From Gymnothorax reevesii (taxonomy: Eukaryota > Chordata > Actinopteri > Anguilliformes > Muraenidae), in the NCBI GenBank assembly GCA_029721435.1, contig CM056583.1:93328575-93392574 (forward strand): a stretch of DNA of 64,000 nucleotides, written 5' to 3'. Shown here piece by piece: positions 34,555 to 45,149 of this stretch. A program made the translations under genes and the position numbers. Below the pieces are notes generated by a model. That model searched no databases. It worked only from the letters and a program-made list of their open reading frames with translations, and was not told the origin of the DNA. How positions within the stretch are numbered: position 1 is the first letter of the stretch; every line of letters begins with the position of its first letter.

Positions 34555-35383
34555 ATGACGGTTTGAGAAAGCTGGAATCAGCTTGATGGACAATATTGTT
34601 TTTCATTAGGAAAGTCTGTGCCTCAAAGAGTTCAGGTCATCATAAAAGCCTAAAGATGAGCAACAAAGTTCTTCCTCTGATTTTTTGTTGTTTTTTGTGT
34701 TGGTCCATGATTTCCACCATAATTCAGTTGGTCCCTGCCTCTGTTCTCTCTGCATTATTAGCTCACTAAAGTGGCCAACAGTAAAGACAATCAACTTGTG
34801 AGACATTTCAAAATCTGCAGCTCGCTGGTCACTTCTTCAGCAGCTACCCACATTTGGTGTTTTCTGGTTGCAAGATGGCTGCCGGCCGCCTCGGTTGCAG
34901 ACCAATTGCGTGAAACTAAAGAAGTGAAAGATGGTTTTCTGTCAGACTTTTCTTAAAGACACATAATTCGCAAACTCTGGGTCATGACTTTAACAAGCAG
35001 CAGAACCTGCAGGTCTGGTTTCAGAGGAATAATCTGCTCTGACAGCTGTGCTGCAGGTCAACCTTTATAGTTCAGCTTTAGTGTTGAGTAGCAAATTGAA
35101 GAGGAACAAGGTTAAATTACCCTAAAAATCACAAAATGTGGTTTGGACAGAATAATGGTTTGAACATTTAAGACGCATTTCCTTAATTTTAAGTTTTAAA
35201 TAATGCTGGACTACGGCTCAAAATTATTTCTTTTTCATATCTAATGAAATGGTTTTTGCCATTCAGCATTGAGGCCATTTGGTGTCTTTTAGCTGGTTTC
35301 TATAAACCAAATTCAGCTTGATCAGTCTCTACCATTACTTCTGCTCCTGTTGTGAGAATGAGCAGTGAAAGTGATGTTACGAT
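34555..35383. other. Intronic sequence with no recognised gene
   Basis: No gene or repeat family was recognised here. Confidence 0.4.
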
Positions 35384-36605
35384 TTAACAGGGTTTGTAAT
35401 GATCATTCCTGGGTGTGTAGCAAAAATTCGACCCTGTTCTCAATAAAATGAATTGAATGGGTTGATTTCGAAACACAGGGGCAAAAACTTTTTCACATGG
35501 GGACATGTTAGCCTCCGTTGCAGACATCTTATGTTGCTCACCTCCTTCATTCACTAACGTCTGCACACTCAAGCCGGGGTTGCAGTTCCGTGACACAATG
35601 GCATCGTGCGAAATAAGCACGGTTCTGGATGTTTGTGGCTCTCGTCCCGGCGATCGGATTCTTTACCCAGCTGGCTGATGGAGCTGGGGCGGCGCCTCCC
35701 CAGAATCTATATAAGCAGGAAGTCCAGCACGCCTCCCTCGCTAGAGTGTCTGTGTTCAGCTACGCACAATAGCTGAAAAAAATCTTTAGTCAGGTTTTGA
35801 AAGACTTTCTATTCTCTCATTCTTTTTCTCTCTTCTCATTTCTTTTTCTCTTCTCATTCTATTCTTCCTCCTTTTTTTTCTCGTGTTGCCTCCAGTGTTC
35901 GGACTGTTAGACGTCCTGTGGAGGCGCGAGTTCTTGCGTTTGGTCTGTTTTGTTCTCCGTGTTTGTACCGTTTACTCGCTGCTCACAAAAATGGCAGGTA
36001 CATAAACCTCCAAAAACCTGTTGATAACATTTGCTCTGTATGTAAAATGAGAATCTAATCGAAGAAAGAGAAAATACGTGTATAAAAAGCTAACTTAATG
36101 TTCCTTCAATTATTGGCGAAGTTGTGTAAATACTGCTGTATATTCCTCAAGCGAACTGTTCGTGCGCCGTATAGGATTAGAAATGGTCTCAAAAATAAAA
36201 GCCGACTGGATGAGAACATGCAGGAGCTCAAATGACTTTACCGGGATCGCGACCCGCTGCGCGTCAACCGTCTACACATCGAAGCGCCAATCGAAGTGCT
36301 GCTCTGCGGTGAAAGCGCTTGTGTTTGGGACACTTCAACACTAAAGAAACTCGGAGAAATTCTACCTTTTGAACGTTTTCAATATTTTGGCGTTGGTTAG
36401 CCTTCGTTGCAGATTTCTTATGCGTTTTGCTTACCTCCCACAACATTGTGTGGATATAGCTTCAGAAATTTCAGAGATTTTCTTTGATTGGTTGAATGCA
36501 AATCCTGGCTTGAGTGAGCAGATGTGTGAGGGACGCAAACCACATAAGATGTCTGTGACGGACACTAGGGACAGGTCGGGTTGGATAGCTTTTTACCTTC
36601 AATGA
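35384..36605. mobile_element. Inverted-repeat-bounded unit enclosing promoter-like sequence
   Basis: The reverse complement of the left part (35510-35580) carries cggcttgagtgtgcagac and cataagatgtctgcaacgga, and the right part (36505-36565) carries tggcttgagtgagcagat and cataagatgtctgtgacgga in the same order. The unit is thus flanked by long imperfect inverted repeats. A second, direct version (ggttagccttcgttgcagat) lies at 36397. The exact termini, target duplication and family were not resolved. The core contains a TATA box and leader described separately. Confidence 0.5.
35708..35997 (+). promoter_or_regulatory. Candidate TATA promoter with leader and splice donor
   Basis: A TATA box (tatataag, 35708-35715) follows a GC-rich segment (gctggggcggcgcctcccc). 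About 30 bp downstream a start site is expected. The leader is CT-rich (35805-35880), then caaaaATGG places an ATG at 35991 in good context, and cag|gtacat at 35997/35998 is a near-consensus donor. An LTR promoter or a captured first exon could both look like this. No downstream exon was found. Confidence 0.4.
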
Positions 36606-38441
36606 ATGGAATCATTTAAGAACTGCATTTTGTGATTACTCGGCTTATGCTCGTTTCATATTAAAATCAGTTTGATGATCTGAAATCTTGAACAATGGCA
36701 AATATGCAGCGTAAGATATTGGGGGGGACACAGCACTGCACAGTTTAAGCCATGTCACCCAGCCCAGTTCATGATGGCTTCTGAAAACATGGTGGAGGGT
36801 GATTCAAATATACATTTATTGCAAAATGGTGGTCATTTTTCAGTCGGATCAGGACCAAAATCCAAACCTGTTGTATTTTAAAAAATGCATCTTCTCCATA
36901 ACTTCAGCATAACTGAGCCTGACCTAACTGTAGCCAGAGCGCCTTTTCCAGCAAGAGGAAAAAACAGACAATCCCTCAGTCTGTTTTCAGCCTCAGGATC
37001 TTACATCCAAATCTGCTTGCTGTCATGAAATCCCCCATTTTCACACCAGCTTATTTCTTAAACACTTGTTTCATTCATCTCGTTGAGGTGCAGGTCTTTT
37101 GCGGGCGGAAAAAATTTTTTTTAATTCGTTGGCATTGGTGGCCCTTGTGGTGAATACTCTAGGCACGTGCTGACCTTGACGTGTCATCATGTGTGTTGCC
37201 ATGGCACCTGTGCTGAGGTGAACTGAGCATGTGCGAGGTGTTGGCTGGCAGGGAAACGGGTAATGCTGGTCTTTACTTTGAAGAATGGAGACGGGGCTTC
37301 AGTAAAAGTGAGGGGAAATGTTGTAGAAGGGGGCAGTGAATCCGCCTTTCAGGCTGATGGTATTAGAGATGGAGAGCATTAGATTTGCCATCAGGCTCCT
37401 GCTTCTGCCTGTACTCCAGCCAGGTCACTGCCAGAGCTAACAAAAGCCCCTTTCACACCGGACAAAAACCCATTAACACCTGCCAACATCTGGCTTTTAT
37501 CGTGTGTGAAAGGGTACAATCGGCTTTCATTACTGGGTCACATGTCTCTGCAGTATTTGGGGTGTTTATCAGCTACAGCTCTGATTGGTAGTGATGTAAC
37601 CATGACACCCGGGAGGGCATGCCCGTTTTGCCCTTTTTCCAAACACATTTTTACAGTGTTTGGGAATAATGTGTAACAGTTGTATTGTGCTGGATGCAGC
37701 GGTGATTGAGTTTAAGTTGGAAAGAGGGACTGAAGCAGTGTATGTAAATGTAGATATATCTGCTGTTTATTAACCCTGTTTTCTGGTGCGTTTGTGATGT
37801 CAAACATGGCATTTCAAAAAGAAAATTGAAAGACAAAATCATCTACTGTCAGAAAAAAATGAGTTGATCTCCTATTCTAGCTCTGTTCAATAAAACCTGT
37901 GTAAATGCTGTAATTTTGGTGTTGAAATGGTGATAAGAGCTGCGTAGTGGTGTTTTTAAAGCCAGTTCATTTCTATTCGAGTCCCTGAAGCTTTTGCATT
38001 ATTTATTCACTTAGCATATAGTCATGCCCGGGGAAAAGCTTTCACCGTCTCCATTTACAAAACAACCTGCTGAACGAACTTTCACACATATAAACACTTT
38101 CACACATACAAACTAATTCCCTGACCCTCACTACCCCGCCATGGTATCAAAGATTACACTGCAGCTATTCAGCTGACGCTCTTAGTCAAAGTGACAATTT
38201 TACAGATTTACCCTTGCACACTGCAGGATATGGGATATCCTGAGGCAGTTCATGTTCAGTCGCTTTCTCATGAATAAAATGGCACTAGTTCCACCCGAGA
38301 ATCAAACTTCAAACCAATCAGGTTGTAGGCCCATTTCTCCAACTGCTTTACAGCAATGCCTCACACCTTACCTAAATAAACAGACTATGGATGAAAAATC
38401 TCAAAAATAAGCAATCTGAAGATGACTAGTTTACGCTGACT
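36606..38441. other. Intronic sequence, with a small cctttcacac / gtgtgaaagg stem
   Basis: The segment 37447-37514 begins cccctttcacaccgg and ends gtgtgtgaaagggt, a short inverted pair of the type found on small fish MITEs. No gene was recognised in the remainder. Confidence 0.4.
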
Positions 38442-39225
38442 GACAGTCTACATGTGAACAGTTTATATATGAACATTCTGCATGTGAACAGTTTATATAA
38501 GAAACAGCCTGCATGTGAACAGTTTATATGTGAACAGTTTGTATTTGAACAGTCTGCATGTAAACAGTTCATATGTGAACAGTCTGCATGTAAACAGTTC
38601 ATATGTGAACAGTCCGCATGTGAACAGTTTGTGAATGAACAGTCTGCATGCAAACAGTCTGCATGTGAACAGTCTGCATGTGAACAGTTTGTGAACAGTC
38701 TGCATGTGAACAGTTTATATTTGAACAGTCTGCATGTAAACAGTTCATATGTGAACAGTCTGCATGTAAACAGTTCATATGTGAACAGTCTGCATGTAAA
38801 CAGTTCATATGTGAACAGTCCGCATGTAAACAGTTCATATGTGAACAGTCCGCATGTGAACAGTTTGTGAATGAACAGTCTGCATGCAAACAGTCTGCAT
38901 GTGAACAGTTTATATGTGAACAGTCTGCATGTGAACAGTTTATATGTGAACAGTCTGCATGTGAACAGTTTATATTTGAACAGTCTGCGTGTAAACAGTT
39001 TATATGTGAACAGTCTGCATGTGAACAGTTCATGAATGAACAGTCTGCATGTGAACAGTTTATGAACGAACAGTCTGCATGTGAAAAGTTTATGAATGAA
39101 CAGTCTGCATGTGAACAGTTTATGAACGAACAGTCTGCATGTGAAAAGTTTATGAACGAACAGTCTGCATGTGAACATTTTATGAATGAACGGTCTGCAT
39201 GTGAACAGTTTATGAATGATCAGTG
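38442..39225. repeat. Tandem repeat of 30-bp units, ~26 copies
   Basis: The unit is gaacagtctgcatgtgaaca followed by gtttatatgt, with a variant ending gtttatgaat. The unit length is a multiple of three and stop-free, so frames stay open on both strands (up to 306 codons, read as LFTCRLF repeats). These are judged not to be genes. The array ends about 450 bp before the mmp17 catalytic exon. Confidence 0.95.
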
Positions 39226-39671
39226 AAGAGACGAGTGATCTAGCAGGGAAAAGTCTACAAATGCGCAGTCTGCAGATAGAGGTCATGTTTCTGCTTGTCT
39301 GTGTATGAAATGGGTAATTACCAGGGATACTCCTGAGGAAAGACACAATGAGCCAGTGGTTAAGCAGTGCAGATTCAGGAGAATGAAAAGGAAACTCCTG
39401 CCTTCATAAAAGTCTTGCACTTAATGATGCACCAAATTACTTTCGGAGGGGAGTACACTTATTCACCTCTTTTATTTGACTGAGGGGGTGAAAATGTTTA
39501 TTTATTAAAAAGCCAATCACTGAATCAGAGTAGTAAATTCAAGTGTTTGAGATTAAAGTTCATCAGTCTCTGCTGATCTGACTGTCAATCAAATTGACCA
39601 GAAATTGGTCATTTTCTTTGACTCTCGATTTAAAAATCTTTGTGAAATTCTTTGTTCTGTTTCTCTCTCAG
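39226..39671. other. 3' end of the long mmp17 intron
   Basis: The intron ends with a good pyrimidine tract, ttctgtttctctctcag, giving the acceptor at 39671. Nothing else was recognised. Confidence 0.6.
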
Positions 39672-39958
39672 GGTGCGGACCTTCCCGAAGGAGTCTGCGG
39701 TTCTGGGCCGGGACACGGTGCGGGCACTGATGTACTACGCCCTGAAGGTTTGGAGTGACATCGCTCCCCTCAACTTCCACGAGGTGGCGGGCAATGAGGC
39801 TGATATCCAGATTGACTTTACTAAGGCCGACCATAACGATGGCTACCCCTTCGATGGGCCGGGGGGCACAGTGGCCCACGCCTTCTTCCCTGGAGAGCGT
39901 TTCACCGCTGGGGACACGCACTTCGATGATGAGGAGCCCTGGACCTTCAGATCGCCAG
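39672..39958 (+). CDS. mmp17: mmp17 internal exon, catalytic domain part 1 (structural zinc/calcium site)
   Basis: This 287-bp exon continues the metzincin catalytic domain from VRTFPKES through TVRALMYYALKVWSDIAPL and NFHEVAG to THFDDEEPWTFRSP. The structural-zinc ligands of MMPs are all present: His and Asp in ADHNDGYPFDG, His in TVAHAFFPG and His in GDTHFDDEE. Gly/Asp residues that bind calcium lie in the same segment. The phase joins the exon ending at 14030 exactly, and one base is left for the next exon. The HExxH active-site helix is expected on the following exon, which was not found in the remaining 24 kb. The ALKVWSDIAPLNFHEVAG stretch strongly favours MMP17 over other MT-MMPs. The enzyme is a GPI-anchored pericellular protease. 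Confidence 0.95.
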
Positions 39959-41559
39959 GTGAGGCTCCTCACAAGGGGTGCAGTGGTTGGGTGGATGGTG
40001 TGCGTCTGCGGGACTGGGGTCTGCCCGTGTGCTTCTCGAAAAAAAGGACTCTCTCCATACTCTCATTTTCATTTTATCCGTCCTTCTCTCTTTGGCCCTT
40101 CACCGTCTCAGAATTAGGTAGAGGTGTGCCATCTCACAGGGCCGGGTTAAATGTTGAATCTTCCTAAGTGAGCCAAGGGTTAGGAGGCTCCTGAAATATT
40201 TTTCGGAAAAGAGAAGACTGCTCTTCCCTTGAGGAGGTAGTATTTTGGAGCACGTGACACGTGAGAAACTGCGCCTGAGCATGGCTGCCACATCTGTAAT
40301 TGTTGTGGCCACAAACTGACACTGAAAAAGATTTTGTGCTGAAAGTACTCATTTCCTCAGATCCCCTGTCCTCACATCCATCTCTTGCATCCCTCTGTTG
40401 GTGGAGCTGGGAGTTCGGAGAGGACGTGATGAATTGCACAGAGGAGGTAGAAATGACTGGCTGGAGAGAGTCCCACATTATGCCAGGTGAGCAGAAGGGA
40501 GCCCTCCGTTCAGAGCCATGATGCATTATGGGGGTGTGACCCTCGAGCCGCACTGCCAGCATCTTACCGAAGCGAATGGTCCCAGCCGGCCAATCCCGTG
40601 TCTCCAGTTAAAGCTTTGTGGTGGTGCTCAGACGGCCCTAATAGCTGCGCAGGCACTTTGGCGAGTAACCGGCTCCCTGATCAGGTGACGGGGGAGTGAT
40701 GAAGATGAAACCTTCGAAATGCAGGCCACCTCTTGTCTGCATCCTGATTAACATGGCCCCCAGAACCGTCACTCTCCAAAATCCAGTCCGTCTCATCGCC
40801 CCCCCACTCCACCGCAGCCTGACTGCTGTTTACGAGGGAGACATCTTGGATCAAACCGTGCTGTCCTTCCTGGGCTGCCTGCATTTCTCATGGAAATGTT
40901 ATGCCTTAATACTCAACATTTGTCATGGATCACTTATGCTTTATTATGCAGAGTTAATTAAACACTGTGTTGTGTCTCAGAATCTCCGTCGGCGGTCAGG
41001 GGGCCATTTTCCTCGAGAGGCGTTCAAGGCACTCTTCCACCCCGCGATAAATGATTTCATCATGAGGGACTGCGCACGCTGCTTCATGCTGTTATTATGG
41101 TAATCTGGAGTTATCTGTCGCATGAAAGGGGTCATGTCCCTTTATTATTACTTCTGAAACAGGAAAAATTAAGGGAAAAGGAGTATATCATGGATGTATA
41201 TTCTAGATTTTAGCTCATGTACCAAAAGTATTCGAGCACATGTGTATTTCTGAATGTTCTGCTATATTCTGCTACATCATCATCATACTAGTTAACAGTG
41301 GGCAATTCTTTTTCCTGAGAAAAAGCTACCTTTTATCTTGAAAAACCTCTTCAGAATAAAAGCCACGTTTGCTTTACGGCTCCTCTGGAGAGTGCACCCA
41401 ATCAGAGCAAAGGAAAAAAAAAAATAAAAAAATTAGATGCGTCCCTTGCGAGCCCTGAAAAGCTTTCTGCTCCCCTGGACCCGTTCGGCCCTACTGTTTG
41501 AGTGTAGTTTCGGAGCAGTTTTTAAACCCTTTATTCTCTAGGCACAAATGAAGTCTCCT
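39959..41559. other. mmp17 intron downstream of the catalytic exon
   Basis: The donor is cag|gtgagg at 39959. No further exon was recognised on reading for the HExxH helix. Open frames of 130-170 codons that run through the exon or on the opposite strand are shadows. Confidence 0.5.
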
Positions 41560-42101
41560 GCGAGAATCCTGTTGGAATGGGAATAATTGCCCTGGGATTT
41601 TGAATGGGAGCTGAAATGGGCGAGGAACAGATATCAGGGCTACATTAAAGAACAGTTAACACACCATTAAAGTCCGTCCACTGCTGGAAACCATCTGCAG
41701 GAGATTGGGTGATGCTTTAGTGACCCCTCCCAGCACAAGCTCGCCCAAGAGGCTTCTGGGAACCAGACTTGGCCGTTATTTGACAGCTCTTGTATCATTT
41801 ATTTTAGTGACTTGCCATTGCAAACTGGCTTTTAGGGATTTGAGCATGTGCAGGTGGATGTGCTTTGGATGAAAAAGGGTGATCATGAAGGTGGTGACGA
41901 TGAGGGCAGCAGATGGCCTCAGGGAAGATGCTTGAAGTTCGGGACGGATGGGGGTCTGCCCAATAAATGTCAAAGTGTAACCAAACACAGCACTGCTGCC
42001 CGATGCACTGCTCATGAAATGTCTAATGAGGGATGATATGTCTAACCTGCACTGAAGATTGCAGTGCAACAGCGTTACCCTGCAGTGTGTCAAAGTCCTC
42101 T
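41560..42101. repeat. Duplicated segment, copy 1 (left flank of 48-bp array)
   Basis: Shared phrases with 59790-60246 include gggcgaggaacagatatcag, ccattaaagtc, gattgggtgatgc, gaggcttctggg and gagggatgatatgtc, then gtgtcaaagtcctc just before the array. A later part (ttagtgacttgc, gcaggtggatgtgcttt) also matches 62106-62165. This indicates an old segmental duplication or shared repeat that carries the array. Confidence 0.75.
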
Positions 42102-42879
42102 GACTCATGATGCTCGTGGCTCGCTGTTCCCCGGGGTCACACACTGCAGGGCTCATGATGCTTGTGGCTCGCTGTTCCCCGGGGTCACACACTGCAGGGC
42201 TCATGATGCTCGTGGCTCGCTGTTCCCCAGGGTTACGCACTGCAGGGCTCATGATGCTCGTGGCTCGCTGTTCCCCGGGGTCACACACTGCAGGGCTCAT
42301 GATGCTCGTGGCTCGCTGTTCCCCGGGGTCACACACTGCAGGGCTCATGATGCTCGTGGCTCGCTGTTCCCCAGGGTCACACACTGCAGGGCTCATGATG
42401 CTCGTGGCTCACTGTTCCCCAGGGTTACGCACTGCAGGGCTCATGATGCTCGTGGCTCGCTGTTCCCCGGGGTCACACACTGCAGGGCTCATGATGCTCG
42501 TGGCTCACTGTTCCCCAGGGTTACACACTGCAGGGCTCATGATGCTCGTGGCTCACTGTTCCCCAGGGTTACACACTGCAGGGCTCATGATGCTCGTGGC
42601 TCACTGTTCCCCAGGGTTACACACTGCAGGGCTCATGATGCTCGTGGCTCACTGTTCCCCACGTTTACACACTGCAGGGCTCATGATGCTCGTGGCTCGC
42701 TGTTCCCCGGGGTCACACACTGCAGGGCTCATGATGCTCGTGGCTCGCTGTTCCCCGGGGTCACACACTGCAGGGCTCATGATGCTCGTGGCTCGCTGTT
42801 CCCCAGGGTTACACACTGCAGGGCTCATGATGCTCGTGGCTCACTGTTCCCCAGGGTTACACACTGCAGGGCTCATGAT
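42102..42879. repeat. Minisatellite of 48-bp units (~16 copies), locus 1
   Basis: The unit reads ctcatgatgctcgtggctcg, ctgttccccggggtcacaca, ctgcaggg. Units alternate between cggggtcac and cagggttac forms. Frames of 206-294 codons on both strands stay open because 48 is divisible by three; they are not called as genes. The same family is at 60250-61678. Confidence 0.95.
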
Positions 42880-43229
42880 TCAACATTGCAGAAAAAGCAT
42901 GTTGTGCTTTTTCCAATTTGGATGCATATGATTTATGTGTCAAAATGATTAGTTCCTCTTGCGCTGTTGGCTGTGAAAACTGTGCAGAGAGATGTTATTT
43001 TCATTCTCTGTAAGACCGTAGTTTCACTGATATTTATGGATTGTTTGAATTTTTTAATTACCTCTTTACCTGATTTTGATTATATTTTTCATATCTTTGA
43101 AAGAAATTGAAAGCTTTCAATTTTAACTGTCTTCTTATTAGAAAGGTGCACTATAGCGACCTTATTTGCTCCCGCTGCACGCGGGTATCGGGCATCGGGT
43201 ATCGGGCTCCGTGCGTGCGTGCGTCAACA
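42880..43229. other. Intronic sequence with no recognised gene
   Basis: It ends in gcacgcgggtatcgggcatc and a cgtgcgtgcgtgcg tract, a G/C-rich edge just before the ~150-bp tandem repeat. Confidence 0.4.
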
Positions 43230-43395
43230 CATTTCGCTTTATCTCATCAACCATTTCAGTTACAGGCTCCTACTTTTTACTTGACATGCATCTCATAAAG
43301 CCCTACAAATGACGTGCCTAAAGGTGACCTTCGCCTATTTTTTCATTGGCTAAAATATCACCAAAAACCTCTACATTTTGCTGTATCTCATCAAC

Positions 43396-44225
43396 TACAC
43401 TGAACAAAAATATTAACGCTCCATGTGAAATCTTTGAGTTTTTATGAACAAAAAACTGGAACTGGGATTCGTCTGTGAAAAGCACTCTTCTCCAGCGTGC
43501 CAAGGGCCATCGAACGTGTGCGTTTGCCCATGCGAGTCGGTTCCGACGCCGGACAGCGGTGAGATCCAGACCATGGTGAGGATGCCGAGCGTGCAAGTTG
43601 GCTTCTGGCAGGCGGTTACGAACTGTCTGTGGTGTGATGCGTCTGTTGTGCAGACCAACGGTCTCATCCGCTGTGCGTGTCGCTAATCTGAGCCGACCCC
43701 GGAAGTAGACGAGCCAGATGCAGCGATCTTGTGCTGGTGTGGTCACACGTGGCCGACGCGGATGAGGTCGATTTGCAGTACTGCTTGTCTGTCTGAAAAA
43801 AACTCTCAAATGGCCTATCGTCCGATAGTTAACATTCATCTGCACGGCGACCGCTCTGGTGGACATCCCTGCATCCAGCATGCCAATGGCACGTTCCTGC
43901 ATGACCTGAGACATCTGAGGAATGATGACTTTTGACAAAATTTGACATTTTGGGGTGGCCTTTTATTGTCCCCAGTATAAGGAGTGTCTGGGTACTGCTC
44001 ATCCTGTCTGATCACCGTCTGGAAATGCCACACCCATGTACTGAGTGACATCACTGCATCACTGAGCAAATGCTCACTGACAGAGAGATGGATTAAAAAA
44101 TGGGACACAAATCAAGAGAAATATCCCTATTGTACAAGTAAAAGTCAGCTTATGCTCACTTAGAGTTGTTAACTCCATGTGGCATCAACATTTAATATGG
44201 GACGGTTATATTTTTGTTCAGTGTA
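43396..44225 (-). mobile_element. Tc1-like transposon (830 bp, internally deleted)
   Basis: The left end tacactgaacaaaaatatta and the right end tatatttttgttcagtgta are inverted over about 20 bp with TA at each edge. It is inserted in the ~150-bp tandem repeat. The transposase is on the minus strand and lacks its catalytic second half. Confidence 0.9.
43456..43938 (-). pseudogene. Tc1-like transposase, N-terminal half
   Basis: The frame starts MSKVIIPQMSQVMQERAIGM and carries two helix-turn-helix modules (MLDAGMSTRAVAVQMNVNYR, then RRITPQTVRNRLPEANL). It continues to RRVLFTDESQFQFF with the first catalytic Asp. It then runs out in unrelated sequence near the element end, so the second Asp and Glu blocks are deleted. 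Such a product could bind DNA but not cut it. Confidence 0.88.
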
Positions 44226-44395
44226 TTTCAGTTCCAGGCTCCTAAGTTTTACTGGACATGCATCTCATTAAGGCCTACAAATGACGTGCCTAAAGGTGAA
44301 CTTAGCCTATTTTTTCCAGGTCAATGGCCCAAACATATCACCAAAAATGTTGACATTTTGCTTTATCTTATCAACATGTTCAGTTACAGTTGTTT

Positions 44396-44869
44396 ATATC
44401 GTTTGTAGTTTCTCCAGTCTCGCTCAACTGTTGTCAGTAAGGTCGTTACTGTGAAGCTGCCATGGGCTCGTTGCAATATTAATAATAGATGATATAGATC
44501 GGTGCTTCTTTTTATTTATTTTTTTTAATTTGGCATCTCCAATCCCACCCGAATCTAGAATGCCCAATTGGTGAACTATGTACAGGGCTTGCTCGTATGC
44601 GACCCCTTGTTGCCAATTCAGGAGAGTGTAGACAGTTCGCGGCTCTCCTCCGGAGCACGTGCCCATCAGCCACTGCTTCTTATACACTCATTGGTTGAGT
44701 ACAGAACAAGGGCGGAGGATACCCGGACATGAACAGGCTTAGAATCTTCCCGATGAGCGCCCGTCTGGCCAGCAGGTGGCGCTTGAGCAACGAACAAAGC
44801 TGTTTTTATTTTATTTCCCATTTCCGACAGTCCCTTCCCAATTTAATAATAAATAATAATGCATCATAT
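44396..44869. other. Unassigned sequence, possible interspersed repeat
   Basis: The segment 44530-44790 (ggcatctccaatcccaccc, ctcctccggagcacgtgcc, ccagcaggtggcgct) has the look of an interspersed repeat but could not be assigned to a family. Confidence 0.3.
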
Positions 44870-45115
44870 ATATATATAGCATATATCATCATATATAGCG
44901 CTTTTCTGCTTTCTGGGCGCTCAAAGACGCTTCACAATGGACACATTATTCATTCACTCACATATTCACACTCTGATGGTGGTAAACTACGTTTTTGTAG
45001 CCACAGCTGCCCTGGGGCAGACTGACGGAAGTGTGACTGCCAGTATGCGCCTACGGCCCCTCCGACCACCACAAAACATTCACACACAGCCATACAGGAG
45101 TGTTCCTATATTGCA
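44870..45115. repeat. Interspersed repeat (tatagcgcttttctg family)
   Basis: After a TA-rich lead, the phrases tatagcgcttttctgctttc, gcgctcaaagacgcttcaca, cacagctgccctggggcaga and ggcccctccgaccacca occur in the order known from a widespread fish repeat. Its class is not established here. It abuts the LINE that follows. Confidence 0.6.
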
Positions 45116-45149
45116 TGTAGTGCCAATTTGATACCCTGCAGCGCTATAG

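Larger units (their letters stand above)
43230..44395. repeat. ~150-bp tandem repeat split by a Tc1 element
   Basis: The phrase cattt(c/t)gct(t/g)tatct(c/t)atcaac occurs at 43230, 43374 and 44354. After removing the Tc1 insertion the spacing is about 144 and 152 bp. Units share catgcatctcat and acaaatgacgtgcctaaagg. The phrase atcaac|tttcag is interrupted exactly at a TA by the Tc1 element. Confidence 0.85.

Noticed and set aside
38426..39346. 306-codon minus-strand frame of LFTCRLF-type repeats
   Set aside because: It is a translation of the 30-bp tandem array; the opposite strand is equally open.
39589..39972. 127-codon minus-strand frame opposite the mmp17 catalytic exon
   Set aside because: It is the antisense shadow of a conserved exon and has no recognisable domain.
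42064..42948. Open frames of 206-294 codons on both strands
   Set aside because: Same explanation: they span the 48-bp minisatellite at locus 1.
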